From contig CM032813.1 in NCBI GenBank assembly GCA_019155185.1, forward strand, positions 12,815,561-12,879,560: 64,000 nucleotides of DNA, in the 5' to 3' direction. Numbering within the stretch: position 1 is the first letter of the stretch; each line of letters starts with the position of its first letter. The translations under genes and the position numbers were made by a program. This DNA comes from Beaufortia kweichowensis (taxonomy: Eukaryota; Chordata; Actinopteri; Cypriniformes; Gastromyzontidae). Shown here piece after piece: positions 30,542-40,948 of the stretch. The notes below the pieces were generated by a model that worked only from the letters and a program-made list of their open reading frames with translations, was not told the origin of the DNA and did no database searches.

Positions 30542-31001
30542 CCTCATATTGACATGTTAACAAAAACACAAAAACATTTTTAAATGACTGTAAACAGAGG
30601 GGAGGTATTTGCAAAGGTTGCCTTACCAGCAGCTCATGTTCTTCTCTGGAGGTGTGAATTAGCAACTGTGAAGGCGTCTATGCCAAACAAAAGGTAAACG
30701 CCCATTTCACAGGTCAATAGAATGCGAACGGCCAATCAATTAGAATTCAAAACCACTACAAGCAACAATGGGTAATGTGGCTCATCAGAAGAAGGGGATC
30801 GAGTTAAACTCTTTGACCCTCATGTACTCTGATGATGGAACCAGTGAGGTCTGCAAAAGAGAAAATCAAAGCTAGCTGATCAAATGTTCCCCAGAAACAG
30901 AGCAAGCTGATTTTATGCAAGTAAATGACGTGAAAGTAACAGCAGACCTGCTCTTTTGCACAAAAAGCGCATAGTCTGCTGCTTACAAACTGCCTAGGCG
31001 T
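29291..31001. repeat. Intergenic spacer, unit 9
   Basis: Standard layout. The (CA)n run is near 30241-30255. An inserted copy of ATTACAAG lies at about 30014. No gene is supported. Confidence 0.9.
30480..30539. repeat. (TA)n microsatellite, unit 9
   Basis: About 60 bp of TA with one early GT interruption. Confidence 0.97.
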
Positions 31002-31080
31002 GTCAGGATGGCCCGGCCGGTCTAAGGCAGTTCAGGTCGCAGTCTCCGATCTAGGCGTGGGTTGAATCCCACTTCAGACA
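31002..31080 (+). tRNA. tRNA-Leu-CAG: tRNA-Leu-CAG-like gene, unit 10
   Basis: The D arm has insertions (GGCCCGGCCGGTC) and the B box is GTTGAATCC. The anticodon-stem gap is as elsewhere. Confidence 0.75.
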
Positions 31081-31302
31081 TATTGGGCCCTACAGCTCTT
31101 AATTGCATGACATTTTACTGAAATACGATTGTCATTTGAATTGGCAGTGAAGAACGGAAGGCAGCGATGAGGGCGCTCCATATTTTCACGAAGAATCCTT
31201 TTATAGACCGTGAAATATGGCATATATCTGAGCGTCAATAATATTCCCTGATAAAGAAGATGAAAGTAGACTATTTGGTTAAATAGCCAAGTCATTGCTC
31301 TT

Positions 31303-31380
31303 GGGCCAGTGGCATGAAATGGATACTTGGCGTCTGACTACGGATCAGAAGGTTCCAGGTTCGACTCCTGGCTAGCTCAG
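31303..31380 (+). tRNA. tRNA-Arg-ACG: tRNA-Arg-ACG gene, unit 10
   Basis: ACG and GGTTCGACTCC are intact. The D loop reads GGCATGAAATGGATACTTGG, and the 3' acceptor is CTAGCTCAG. Confidence 0.93.
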
Positions 31381-31440
31381 AAAGCGGTGGTTTTCTGTGG
31401 TAGAGTGCCTGCTCTCTTGGTAAAAACAGCGTCGTTAAGC

Positions 31441-31507
31441 CTCCCGATAGCTAAGTGGGTAGAAGCTGAGGAATTACCTTAGGCATTTCACTGGTCATCC
31501 TGTGGAT
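31441..31507 (+). pseudogene. Truncated tRNA-Tyr relic, unit 10
   Basis: Starts CTCCCGATAGC. The anticodon segment reads AATTACCTTAGGC instead of AATTACTGTAGGC, so GTA is lost here. Confidence 0.91.
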
Positions 31508-31705
31508 TTTTCCTGACCCACATTATGCTTTTTATTATACACAGGAGATCATTATCTGACAGTTATATTCTCTATAATAAAAATGAAGCATGAAAATACA
31601 AACACCTTCAGAACCTACGTATTGTAGGCTAGATATTGAGCAGTTTTATTTTTAAAACATGTATGAACTTTCTGTCTGATGGAAAACATGGGGAACACTA
31701 TCTGA

Positions 31706-31726
31706 CAGGAACATTCTCAGGTGTCA
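31706..31726 (+). promoter_or_regulatory. Element shared upstream of Cys and Tyr (Cys member), unit 10
   Basis: This 21-bp segment begins CAGGAACATTC and ends GGTGTCA, 64 to 44 bp before Cys copy 10. The same element, differing at two or three central bases, lies at 32307-32327 before Tyr copy 10. Both members recur in every unit. A role in transcription is inference from position only; it does not look like the canonical snRNA proximal sequence element. Confidence 0.5.
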
Positions 31727-31769
31727 GGATGTGTTCCCCCAGCAATGAGATGGTCACAACCTTCAGTGC

Positions 31770-31841
31770 GGGGGTATAGCTCAGTGGTAGAGCATTTGAC
31801 TGCAGATCAAGAGGTCCCCGGTTCAAATCCGGGTGTCCCCT
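31770..31841 (+). tRNA. tRNA-Cys-GCA: tRNA-Cys-GCA gene, unit 10 (intact reference copy)
   Basis: This 72-nt copy has every stem paired: GGGGGTA against TGTCCCC, anticodon stem TTTGA/TCAAG-side with GCA, and T stem CCCGG/CCGGG around TTCAAAT. It is the reference for judging the other Cys genes. The first T4 downstream is about 100 nt away at 31944-31947. Confidence 0.98.
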
Positions 31842-31981
31842 TGCTCCCTTCAGTTTGCGTTTCTTTGTGGCTTTCAAAATGTTTAGCGTATTGCTATTCA
31901 TTCATCCATACAAAGGCGGTCCAACTATTTAGGCAAAACTGGATTTTCTCTCTGTCACCGGTGCAAAGCAGTTTGCAATGT

Positions 31982-32063
31982 GACGAGGTGTGATGGTTAA
32001 AGGCGATGGACTGCTAATCCATTATTGCTCTGCAGCGCGTGGGTTCGAATCCCATCCTCGTCG
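31982..32063 (+). tRNA. tRNA-Ser-GCT: tRNA-Ser-GCT gene, unit 10
   Basis: 82 nt. GCT, the variable arm and the B box are intact. The D region reads GGTGTGATGGTTAAAGG, and CCATTATTGCTC has an insertion. Confidence 0.94.
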
Positions 32064-32306
32064 TTCCATGCTTCAGCTCTAGAGAAACCCAAATGAATAA
32101 GATGAATGTGTCATAGGATATACATTATGAATCTCATTGCTTTGTGTTTCAAAGCACTTTGGCGAACCACATTTCTTCCAGAAGCCACATTGTGCACTAG
32201 AAGAAAAGGTAGAAATTAAGAATGGCATTTCTCCATGGATCTGCTTGGCCAGATTCTGGATTTATAACGACTTAAAATCCACAGCATGGACGAATAGAAT
32301 CAGGAA

Positions 32307-32327
32307 CAGGAACATTCACTGGTGTCA
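32307..32327 (+). promoter_or_regulatory. Element shared upstream of Cys and Tyr (Tyr member), unit 10
   Basis: This is the partner of 31706-31726 and lies 57 to 37 bp before Tyr copy 10. It is CpG-free and practically invariant across units. Confidence 0.5.
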
Positions 32328-32363
32328 AATACAAAACCGAAACCATTGTTGGCCATCGGTACA

Positions 32364-32452
32364 CCTTCGATAGCTCAGTTGGTAGCGCGGAGGACTGTAG
32401 GCATTTCACTGGTCATCCTTAGGTGCAGCTGGTTCAAATCCGGCTCGAAGGA
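32364..32452 (+). tRNA. tRNA-Tyr-GTA: tRNA-Tyr-GTA gene with intron, unit 10
   Basis: The acceptor CCTTCGA and CTCGAAGG are fully paired and the intron is intact. Small insertions occur at GGTAGCGCGGAGG and GGTGCAGCTGG. A T4 begins at 32460. Confidence 0.96.
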
Positions 32453-32522
32453 AGAGGTGTTTTCCTCTGAGTTGGTCATACAAATTTGTTACTTGTCAAA
32501 AATGTCCGTCTCAAAACACAAG

Positions 32523-32594
32523 TTCCCCTGACCGGGAATCGAACCCGGGCATGGCGGTGAGAGCGCCGAATCCTAACCACTAGACCACCAGGGA
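32523..32594 (-). tRNA. tRNA-Glu-CTC: tRNA-Glu-CTC gene, unit 10 (best copy)
   Basis: 72 nt. The plus strand GGCGGTGAGAGCGCCGAATCC gives anticodon CTC in a paired stem, and the T stem CCGGG/CCCGG is complete. Only the variable region (GGGCATGGCGG) and one extra C near the acceptor deviate. Confidence 0.97.
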
Positions 32595-32676
32595 CGATCT
32601 GCTCTCACAAGCGGGATAGGCCAAAGAGGCGTTGAAGTGAAATGGAGCGCATACCAGTAGTTTAAAAGTACCACCC

Positions 32677-32750
32677 TGCCCGTGTGAGGCTCGAACTCAC
32701 GACCTTCAGATTATGAGACTGGACAGCTGCCTAACTTGCGCCAGCGAGGC
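32677..32750 (-). tRNA. tRNA-Met-CAT: tRNA-Met-CAT elongator gene, unit 10
   Basis: 74 nt with CAT and T arm intact. The anticodon stem/D junction reads GACTGGACAGCTGCC. Confidence 0.95.
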
Positions 32751-33942
32751 CACAATGGGCCGTGGGGGTGGGGGGCCGAAGCACACAGTGAAGGAGGCGA
32801 CACTGACAAGCGGAATCACAAGTGAAGTCAAAGTAACGCATTTACTTTGGATTGTATCTGAATTCTTACCACTGTAAATCGGATTATACACATAGTGATT
32901 AAGACATTTTGTTCGAAATTGAACTGCAAACGTGGAAACTTCCTGGAAGAACCACAACATTCTAAAGAGCATAACAGAAGCAAAGCACCAAGCCAACCAA
33001 GAAGCTACAATAACAGTCCAACAGCATCAGGAAACAGTGAGTTCCTTTAAATGTTTTACGTCTAGGAAAAAAGAAGAAAAACTCTTTTCATATATTATAC
33101 ACATATTGACATAATAAAATACACATACAATTTTAATTAAACTAAACAAAAGGAGAGAGACTTGCCAGTCTTGTTTGGACCAGCCTACCTGCTCACCAGC
33201 AACTCCGTTCTTCTGTGGTGGTGTGAATTATCAACTGTGAAGGCGCCTATGCCACATAAGCGGTAGCGCCCCACTGATAGGTCAAGACTATGCTATCGAC
33301 CAATCCCATTACAATACAAACAGCAAGTACAGACATCAATGGAGGAAGTGCCTCATCAGAAGGAGGCGACCTACCTGAAATCTCTGACCATCACATGCCC
33401 GATGATGTAACCAGTGAGCCTGCAAAAACAAAATCAAAACTAACTAATCAACCCCCAGAAAGCCGACTTCATTGCAGAGTACAAGGCAGGAAAGTAAAAG
33501 CAGAATCTGTTCTTTGGCACAGACTAGTAAAATGCAAGCCATGGCGCAACTTCGTCTGTATCACAGAGGCACAGTAATGATCCAGTGTTCAGAAGACATT
33601 CTTGAACAGTTTGAGAGAGACTGTGCAGCCTTGAAAGACCTAGCAGAGAAGGGAAAGTCTGCTCTCAGCCCAGTAACACCAGCAGATGACAGCTTCACAC
33701 ACACACACACAGCCCCTCTTTCCCACCAAACACTCATACCAACAGGTGTGTCTGTTCAATAGATCCCTGGAGTGCTTTTTCACTGCTGGAGATGGAAATC
33801 ACTGAATCGAAAGAAAGCGTCCAAGAAACTGGCGCACCTCTCAATAGCCAGAGAGAGTGAAGCGAAGGCTCCTAAAGAGGACAACGACATCAGAACAGAA
33901 TAAGGTTGTGTGTGCTCTGTTCAAATGAATGCCTCTAGTTAT

Positions 33943-34003
<61 letters not shown>

Positions 34004-34468
34004 CCTCATATTGACATGTTAACAAAACACAAAAACATTTTAAATGACTGTAAACAGAGGGAGAGGTATTTGCAAGGATTGCCTTACCAGCAGCTCATGT
34101 TCTTCTCTGGAGGTGTGAATTAGCAACTGTGAAGGCGTCTATGCCAAACAAAGGTAAAGCATCCATTTCACAGGTCAATAGAATCTGAGAGCGGCCAATC
34201 AATTAGAATTCCAAAACCACTACAAAGCAACAATGGAGTAATGTGGCTCATCAGAAGAAGGGGATCAGGTTAAACTCTTTGACCCCTCATGTACTCTGAT
34301 GATGGAACCAGTGAGTCTGCAAAGAGAAAATCAAAGCTAGCTGATCAAATGTTCCCCAGAAACAGAGCAAGCTGATTTTATGCAAGTAAATGACAGTGAA
34401 AGTAACAGCCAGACCTGCTCTTTTGCACAAAAGCATAGTCTGCTGCTTACAAACGCATACAAAGGCGT
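32751..34468. repeat. Intergenic spacer, unit 10
   Basis: This is one of the cleanest spacer copies. Between blocks A and B a plus-strand frame stays open from about 33508 to 33762, reading through the (CA)n run at about 33696-33711. I do not recognise its product. No gene is supported. Confidence 0.88.
33941..34001. repeat. (TA)n microsatellite, unit 10
   Basis: About 61 bp. The 5' border is ATTATATTAT instead of the usual TTTTATAT. Confidence 0.97.
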
Positions 34469-34548
34469 GTCAGGATGGCGAAGCGGTCTAAGGCAGTTCA
34501 GGTCGCAGTCTCCCGTCTAGGCGTGGAGTTCGAATCCCACTTCAGACA
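34469..34548 (+). tRNA. tRNA-Leu-CAG: tRNA-Leu-CAG-like gene, unit 11
   Basis: The D arm GGCGAAGCGGTC and T arm GGAGTTCGAATCCC are nearly complete. The anticodon-stem gap is present. Confidence 0.77.
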
Positions 34549-34771
34549 TATTGGGCCCCTACAGCTCTTAATTGCATGACATTTACTGAAATACGGTGTC
34601 ATTTGAATTGGCAGTGAAGAACAGGCACGCGTATGAGGCTCCATATTTCCGCGAAGAATCCTTTTATATGGAACCGCGTGAAATATGGCATATGCTGAGC
34701 GTCCAATAATATTCCCTGATAAGAGAAGATGAAAGTAGACTATTTGGTTAAATAGCCAAGTCATTGCTCTT

Positions 34772-34849
34772 GGGCCAGTAGGCGCAATGGATGCTTAGCG
34801 ATCTGACTACACGGATCAGAAGATTCCAGGTTGACTCCTGGCTGGCTCG
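34772..34849 (+). tRNA. tRNA-Arg-ACG: tRNA-Arg-ACG gene, unit 11
   Basis: The anticodon segment is GACTACACGGATC (extra AC) and the T loop is GGTTGACTCC. The acceptor is intact. Confidence 0.92.
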
Positions 34850-34906
34850 GCCGGTGGTTTTCTGTCGTAGAGTGCCTGCTCTCTTGGTAAAACAAGCGTC
34901 GTTAAG

Positions 34907-34971
34907 CCTTCCGATAGCTAAGTGGGTAGAAGCGGAGAATTACTGTAGGCATTTCACTGGTCATCCTGTGG
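34907..34971 (+). pseudogene. Truncated tRNA-Tyr relic, unit 11
   Basis: CCTTCCGATAGCTAAG and AGCGGAGAATTACTGTAG, with the intron intact. The 3' half is missing. Confidence 0.92.
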
Positions 34972-35234
34972 ATTTTCCTGACCCACATTATGCTTTTATT
35001 ATACACAGGAGATCATTATCTGACAGTTATATTCTCTATAATAAAAATGAAGCATGAAAATACAAACACCTTCAGAACCTACGTATTGTAGGCTAGATAT
35101 TGAGCAGTTTTATTTTTAAAACATGTATGAACTTTCTGTCTGATGGAAAACATGGAGAACACTATCTGACAGGAACATTCTCAGGTGTCAGGATGTGTTT
35201 CCCAACAAATGAGATGGTCACAAACCTTCAGTGC

Positions 35235-35302
35235 GGGGTATAGCTCAGTGGTAGAGCATTTGACTGCAGATCAAGAGGTCCCGGTTCAAATCGGGTGTCC
35301 CT
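35235..35302 (+). tRNA. tRNA-Cys-GCA: tRNA-Cys-GCA gene, unit 11
   Basis: GCA is intact. 68 nt, with single-base losses from each G and C run. Confidence 0.94.
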
Positions 35303-35446
35303 TGCTCCCTTCAGTTTAGCGTTTCTTTGTGGCTTTCAAAATGTTTAAGCGTATTGCTATTCATTCATCCATACAAGGCGGTCCAACTATTTAGGCAAAA
35401 CTGGATTTTCTCTCTCTGTCCACCGGTGCAAAACAGTTTGCAATGT

Positions 35447-35534
35447 ACAGCGAGGTAACCAGTGGTTAAAGGCGATGGACTGCTAATCCATTGTGCTCTG
35501 CATGCGTGGGTTTCGAATCCCATCCTCGATACCG
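35447..35534 (+). tRNA. tRNA-Ser-GCT: tRNA-Ser-GCT gene, unit 11
   Basis: The 5' end reads ACAGCGAGGTAACCAGTGG and the 3' end CCTCGATACCG. GCT is intact. Confidence 0.9.
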
Positions 35535-35833
35535 TTCCATGCTTAAGCTCTGAGAAAACCCAAATGAATAAGATGGATGTGTCATAGGGTATACATTATG
35601 AATCTCATTGCTTTGTGTTTCAAAGCACTTTGGCAAGACCACATTTCTTCCAGAAGCCACATTGTGCACTAGAAGAAAAGGTGAAATTAAGAATGGCATT
35701 TCTCCATGGATCTGCTTGGCCAGATTCTACATTTGTGTGGCTTAAAATCCACAGCATGGACGAATAGAATCAGGAACAGGAACATTCACTGGTGTCAAAT
35801 ACAAAACCGAAACCATTGTTGGCCATCGGTACA

Positions 35834-35925
35834 CCTTGATAAGCTCAGTTGGTAGAAGCCGAGGAGGACTGTAGGCATTTCACTGGTCATCCTTAGGTCG
35901 CTGGTTCAAATCCGGCTCGAGAGGA
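35834..35925 (+). tRNA. tRNA-Tyr-GTA: tRNA-Tyr-GTA gene with intron, unit 11
   Basis: The acceptor is CCTTGA and CTCGAGAGGA. The D region is TAGAAGCCGAGGAGGAC. The intron is intact. Confidence 0.93.
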
Positions 35926-35995
35926 AGAGGTGTTTTTCCCTCTGAGTTGGTCATGCAAATTTGTTACTTGTCAAAATGTCGTCTCAAAACACAAG

Positions 35996-36063
35996 TTCCT
36001 GACGGGAATGAACCCGACGCTTGGCGGTGAAGCGCCGAATCCTAACCACTAGACCACCAGGGG
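35996..36063 (-). tRNA. tRNA-Glu-CTC: tRNA-Glu gene, unit 11
   Basis: The T arm is shortened (GACGGGAATGAACCCG) and the anticodon segment is GGTGAAGCGCCG. The first gene-strand base is C (plus CAGGGG). Confidence 0.9.
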
Positions 36064-36144
36064 CGATCTGCTCTCAAAGCGGGATAGGCCAAGAGGCGTG
36101 GAAAGTGAAATGGGCGCATACCAGTAGTTTTAAAAGTACCACCC

Positions 36145-36218
36145 TGCCCGTGTGAGGCTCGAACTCACGACCTTCAGATTATGAGACTGGACCAGCTGCC
36201 TAACTTTCATAGCGAGGC
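36145..36218 (-). tRNA. tRNA-Met-CAT: tRNA-Met-CAT elongator gene, unit 11
   Basis: The T arm and CAT are intact. The D loop reads TAACTTTCATAGCGAGGC on the plus strand. Confidence 0.94.
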
Positions 36219-37393
36219 ACAATGGGCGTGTCCGGGGTGGGGGGACGAAGCACTGCAGTGAAGGAGGCGACACTGACAGCGGAATCACAAGTGAAGTCAA
36301 AGTAACCGCATTTACTTTGGATTGTATCTGAATTCTTGCCACTGTAAATCGGGATTATACACATAGTGATTAAGACATTTTGTTGAAATTGAACTGCAAA
36401 GCGTGGAAACTTCCTGGAAGAACCACAACATTCTAAAAGAGCATAACAGAAGCAAAGCACCAAGCCAACCAAAGCTACAATAACAGTCCAACAGCATCAG
36501 GGAAACGGTGAGTTCCTTTAAATGTTTTACGTCTAGGAAAAGAAGAAAAACTCTTTTCATATATTATACACATATTGACATAATAAAAATACATACAATT
36601 TTAATTAAACTAAACAAAGGAAGAGAGACTTGCCAGTCTTGTTTGACCAGCCTACCTGCTCACCAGCAACTCACGTTCTTCTGTGGTGGTGTGAATTATC
36701 AACTGTGAAGCCTATGCCACATAAGCGGTAACGCCCACTGATAGGTCAAGACTATGCTATCGACTAATCCCATTAAGCAATACAAACAGCAAGTACAGAC
36801 ATCAATGGAGAAGTGCCTCATCAGGAGGGCTGACCGACCTGAAATCTCTGACCATCACATGCCCGATGATGTAACCAGTGAGCCTGCAAAAACAAAATCA
36901 AAACTAACTAATCAACCCCCAGAAAGCCGACTTCATACCAGAAAGTACAAGGCAGGAAAGTAAAAGCAGATCTGTTCTTTGGCACAGACTAGTAAAATGC
37001 CAAGCCATGACGCTAACTTCGTCTGTATCACAGAGCACAGTAATGATCCAGTGTTCAGAAGACATTCTTGAACAGTTTGAGAGAGAACTGTGCAGCCTTG
37101 AAGACCTAGCAGAGAAGGAAAGTCTGCTCTCAGCCCAGTAACACCAGCAGATGACAGCTTCACACACACACACACAGCCTCTTTCCCACCAAACACTCAT
37201 ACCAGCAGTGTCTGTTCAATAGATCCCTGAGTGCTTTTCACTGCTGGAGATGGAAATCACTGAATCGAAAGCGTCCAAGAAACTGGCAGCACCTCTCAAT
37301 AGCCAAGAGAGTGAGCGAAGGCTCCTAAAGAGGACAACGACATCAGAACAGAATAAGGTTGTGTGTGCTCTGTTCAAATGAATGCCTCTAGTT

Positions 37394-37454
<61 letters not shown>

Positions 37455-37917
37455 ATTGTCCTCATATTGACATGTTAACAAAAACACAAAACATTTTAAA
37501 TGACTGTAAACAGAGGGGAGGTATTTGCAAGGATTGCCTTACCAGCAGCTCATGTTCTTCTCTGGAGGTGTGAATTAGCAACTGTGAAAGGCGTCTATGC
37601 CAGACAAAAGGTGGCAGCCATTTCACAGGTCAATAGAATCGCGAGCGGCCAATCCAATTAGGAATTCAAAACCACTACAAGCAACAATGGAGTAATGTGG
37701 CTCATCAGAAGAAAGAGGGATGAGTTAAACTCTTTGACCCTCATGTACTCTGATGATGGAACCAGTGAGTCTGCAAAGAGAAAATCAAAGCTAGCTGATC
37801 AAATGTTCCCCCAGAAACAGAGCAAGCTGATTTTATGCAAGTAAATGTGAAAGTAACAGCAGACCTGCTCTTTTGCACAAAAGCATAGTCTGCTGCTTAC
37901 AAACTTATAGGCGTGTC
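36219..37917. repeat. Intergenic spacer, unit 11
   Basis: Standard layout. The (CA)n run is near 37162-37176. No gene is supported. Confidence 0.9.
37393..37456. repeat. (TA)n microsatellite, unit 11
   Basis: About 64 bp, with TTATTATA at the start and one TT near 37443. Confidence 0.96.
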
Positions 37918-37996
37918 GTCAGGATGGCCAGCCGGTCTAAGGCAGTTCAGGTTGCAGTCTCACGTCTAGGGCGTAGGTTGAATCCCACTTCAGACA
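37918..37996 (+). tRNA. tRNA-Leu-CAG: tRNA-Leu-CAG-like gene, unit 12
   Basis: A 3-bp tandem GTC duplication lies at its 5' boundary (GTGTCGTCAGG). The B box is GGTTGAATCC. Confidence 0.75.
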
Positions 37997-38218
37997 TATT
38001 GGGCCCCTACAGCTCTTAATTGCATGACATTTACTGAAATACGGTGTCATTTTGAATTGGCAGTGAAGAAAGCAGGCTGCGTATGAGAGCTCCATATTTC
38101 GCACGAAGAATCCTTTTATAGAACGCGTGAAATATGGCATATATACAGGCGTCCAATAATATTCCCTGATAAGAGATGAAAGTAGACTATTTGGTTAAAT
38201 AGCCAAGTCATTGCTCTT

Positions 38219-38293
38219 GGAGCCGGTGGTGCCAATGGATATAGCGTCTGACTACGGATCAGAAGATTCCAGGTTCGACTCCTGGCTGGCTCG
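38219..38293 (+). tRNA. tRNA-Arg-ACG: tRNA-Arg-ACG gene, unit 12
   Basis: ACG, the T arm and 3' acceptor are intact. The 5' side reads GGAGCCGGTGGTGCCAATGG. Confidence 0.93.
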
Positions 38294-38350
38294 GCGGTGG
38301 TTTTCTGTCGTAGAGTGCCTGCTCTCTTGGTAAAAACAAGCGTCGTTAAG

Positions 38351-38408
38351 CCTTCGATAGCTAAGTGGGTAGGGAAGTACTGTAGGCATTTCACTGGTCA
38401 TCCTGTGG
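38351..38408 (+). pseudogene. Truncated tRNA-Tyr relic, unit 12
   Basis: CCTTCGATAGCTAAGTGGGTAGGGAAGTACTGTAG, then the intact intron. Confidence 0.92.
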
Positions 38409-38676
38409 ATTTTCCTGATACATTATGCTTTTTATTATACACAGGAGATCATTATCGACAGTTATATTCTCTATAATAAAAATGAAGCATGAAAATACAA
38501 ACACCTTCAGAACCTACCTACGCATTTTGTAGGCTAGATATTGAGCAGTTTTATTTTTTAAAACATGTATGAACTTTCTGTCTGATGGAAAACATGGGGG
38601 AACACTATCTGACAGGAACATTCTCAGGTGTCAGGATGTGTTCCCCAGCAATGAGATGGTCACAACCTTCAGTCGC

Positions 38677-38748
38677 GGGGTATAGCTCAGTGGTAGAGCA
38701 TTTGACTGCAGATCAAAGAGGTCCCCGGTTCAAATCCGGGTGTCCCCT
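38677..38748 (+). tRNA. tRNA-Cys-GCA: tRNA-Cys-GCA gene, unit 12
   Basis: 72 nt. The T stem is complete and GCA intact. One leading G is missing, and there is one extra A in ATCAAAGAGG. Confidence 0.97.
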
Positions 38749-38891
38749 TGCTCCCTTCAGTTTTCGCGTTTCTTTGTGGCTTTCAAAATGTTTAGCGTAT
38801 TGCTATTCATTCATCCATACAAGGCGGTCCAACTATTTAGGCAAAACTGGATTTTTTCTCTCTGTCACCGGTGCAAAGCAGTTTGCAATGT

Positions 38892-38978
38892 GGCGAAGGT
38901 GGCCGAAGTGGTTAAAGGCGATGGACTGCTAATCCATTGTGGCTCTGCTCTGCGTGGGTTCGAATCCCATCCTCGTCG
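38892..38978 (+). tRNA. tRNA-Ser-GCT: tRNA-Ser-GCT gene, unit 12
   Basis: The acceptor starts GGCGAAGG and the variable arm is enlarged (GTGGCTCTGCTCTGCG). GCT, T arm and 3' acceptor are intact. Confidence 0.93.
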
Positions 38979-39284
38979 TTCCATGCTTGGCTCTGAGAGA
39001 AAAACCAAATGAATAAGATGAATGTGTCATAGGATATACATTGTGATGAATCTCATTGCTTTGTGTTTCAAAGCACTTTGGCAAGACCACATTTCTTCCA
39101 GAAGCCACATTGTGCACTAGAAGAAAAGGTGAAATTAAGAATAGCATTTCTCCATGGATCTGCTTGGCCAGATTCTGATTTGTCTGACTTAAAATCCACA
39201 GCATGGACGAATAGAATCAGGAACAGGAACATTCACTGGTGTCAAATACAAAACCCAGAGAAACCATTGTTGGCCATCGGTACA

Positions 39285-39369
39285 CCCGATAGCTCAGTTG
39301 GTGGCGAGGAGGACTGTAGGCATTTCACTGGTCATCCTTAGGTGGCTGGTTCAAATCCGGCTCGACGGA
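39285..39369 (+). tRNA. tRNA-Tyr-GTA: tRNA-Tyr-GTA gene with intron, unit 12
   Basis: The 5' end CCCGATAG has lost TT. The 3' acceptor reads CTCGACGGA. The intron is intact. Confidence 0.92.
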
Positions 39370-39440
39370 GAGAGTGTTGTTCCCTCTGAGTTGGTCATGC
39401 AAATTTGTTACTTGTCAAAATGTCCGTCTCAAAACACAAG

Positions 39441-39514
39441 TTCCCTGACCGGAGAACCGAATCGAACCCGGCCGGTGAAGGCGTGGCGAATCCTAACCAC
39501 TAGACCACCAGGGA
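39441..39514 (-). tRNA. tRNA-Glu-CTC: tRNA-Glu gene, unit 12
   Basis: Insertion GGAGAACCGAATCGAACCCGG in the T arm and GGTGAAGGCGTGGCG at the anticodon. The acceptor is intact. Confidence 0.88.
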
Positions 39515-39596
39515 CGATCTGCTCTAAAGCTGGGATAGGCCAAGAGGCGTGGAAGTGAAATGGGCCGCCGATACCAGTGGTTTAAAAGTACCACCC

Positions 39597-39671
39597 TGCC
39601 CGTGTGAAACTTCGAACTCACGACCTTCAGATTATGAGACTGAAGCGGCTGCCTAACTGCGCCAGCGAGGC
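39597..39671 (-). tRNA. tRNA-Met-CAT: tRNA-Met-CAT elongator gene, unit 12
   Basis: CAT and the acceptor are intact. The T arm reads GTGTGAAACTTCGAACTCAC on the plus strand. Confidence 0.94.
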
Positions 39672-40890
39672 ACAATGGGCGTCCGAGGGGTGGGGGCCGA
39701 GAGCACTGCAGTGAAGGGCTGACACTGACAGCGGAATCCACAAGTGAAGTCAAAGTAACCGCATTTTACTTTGGATTGTATCTGAATTCTTGCCACTGTA
39801 AATCCCGGATTATACACATAGTGATTAAGACATTTTGTTGAAATTGAACTGCAAGCGTGGAAACTTCCTGGAAGAACCACAACATTCTAAAGAGCATAAC
39901 AGAAGCAAAGCACCAAGCCAACCAAGAAGCTACAATAACAGTCCAACAGCATCAGGAAACAGTGAGTTCCTTTAAATGTTTTCACGTCTAGGAAAAAAGA
40001 AGAAAAACTCTTTTCATATATTATACACATATTGACATAATAAAATACACATACAATTTTAATTAAACTAAACAAAGGAGAGAGACTTACCAGTCTTGTT
40101 TGACCAACCTACCTGCTCACCAGCAACTCACGTTCTTCTGTGGTGGTGTGAATTATCAACTGTGAAGGCCTATGCCACATAAGCGTGAAAGCTACACTGA
40201 TAGGTCAAGACTATGCTACTCGACCAATCCCATTACAATACAAACAGCAAGTACAGACATCAATGGAAGTGCCTCATCAGAAGGAGGCGACCGACCTGAA
40301 ATCTCTGACCATCACATTCTTACATGATGTAACCAGTGAGCCTGCAAAAACAAAATCAAAACTAACTAATCAACCCCCAGGAGAAAGAGAAAGCCCGGAC
40401 TTCGAAGTGCAGAAGTACAAGGCAGGAAAGTAAAAGCAGATCTGTTCTTTGGCACAGACTAGTAAAATGATACTGAAGCCATGGCCTTAACTACGTCTGT
40501 ATCCACAGAGGCACAGTAATGATCCAGTGTTCCAGAAGACATTCTTGAACAGTTTAGAGAGAGACTGGTGCACGGCAACCGAAAAGACCTAGCAGAGAAG
40601 GAAAGTCTGCTCTCAGCCCAGTAACACCAGCAGATGACAGCTTGACACACACACACACACACAGCCCCTCTTTCCCACCAAACACTCATACCAACAGTGT
40701 CTGTTCAATAGATCCCCTGAGTGCTTTCACTGCTGGAGATGGAAATCACTGAATCGAAAGAAAGAATCCAAGAAGGCTTGACGCACCTTCTCAATAGCCA
40801 AGAGAGTGAGACGTATAGGCTCCTAAAGAGGACAACGAAACATCAGAACAGAATAAGGTTGTGTGTGCTCTGTTCAAATGAATGCCTCTA

Positions 40891-40948
<58 letters not shown>

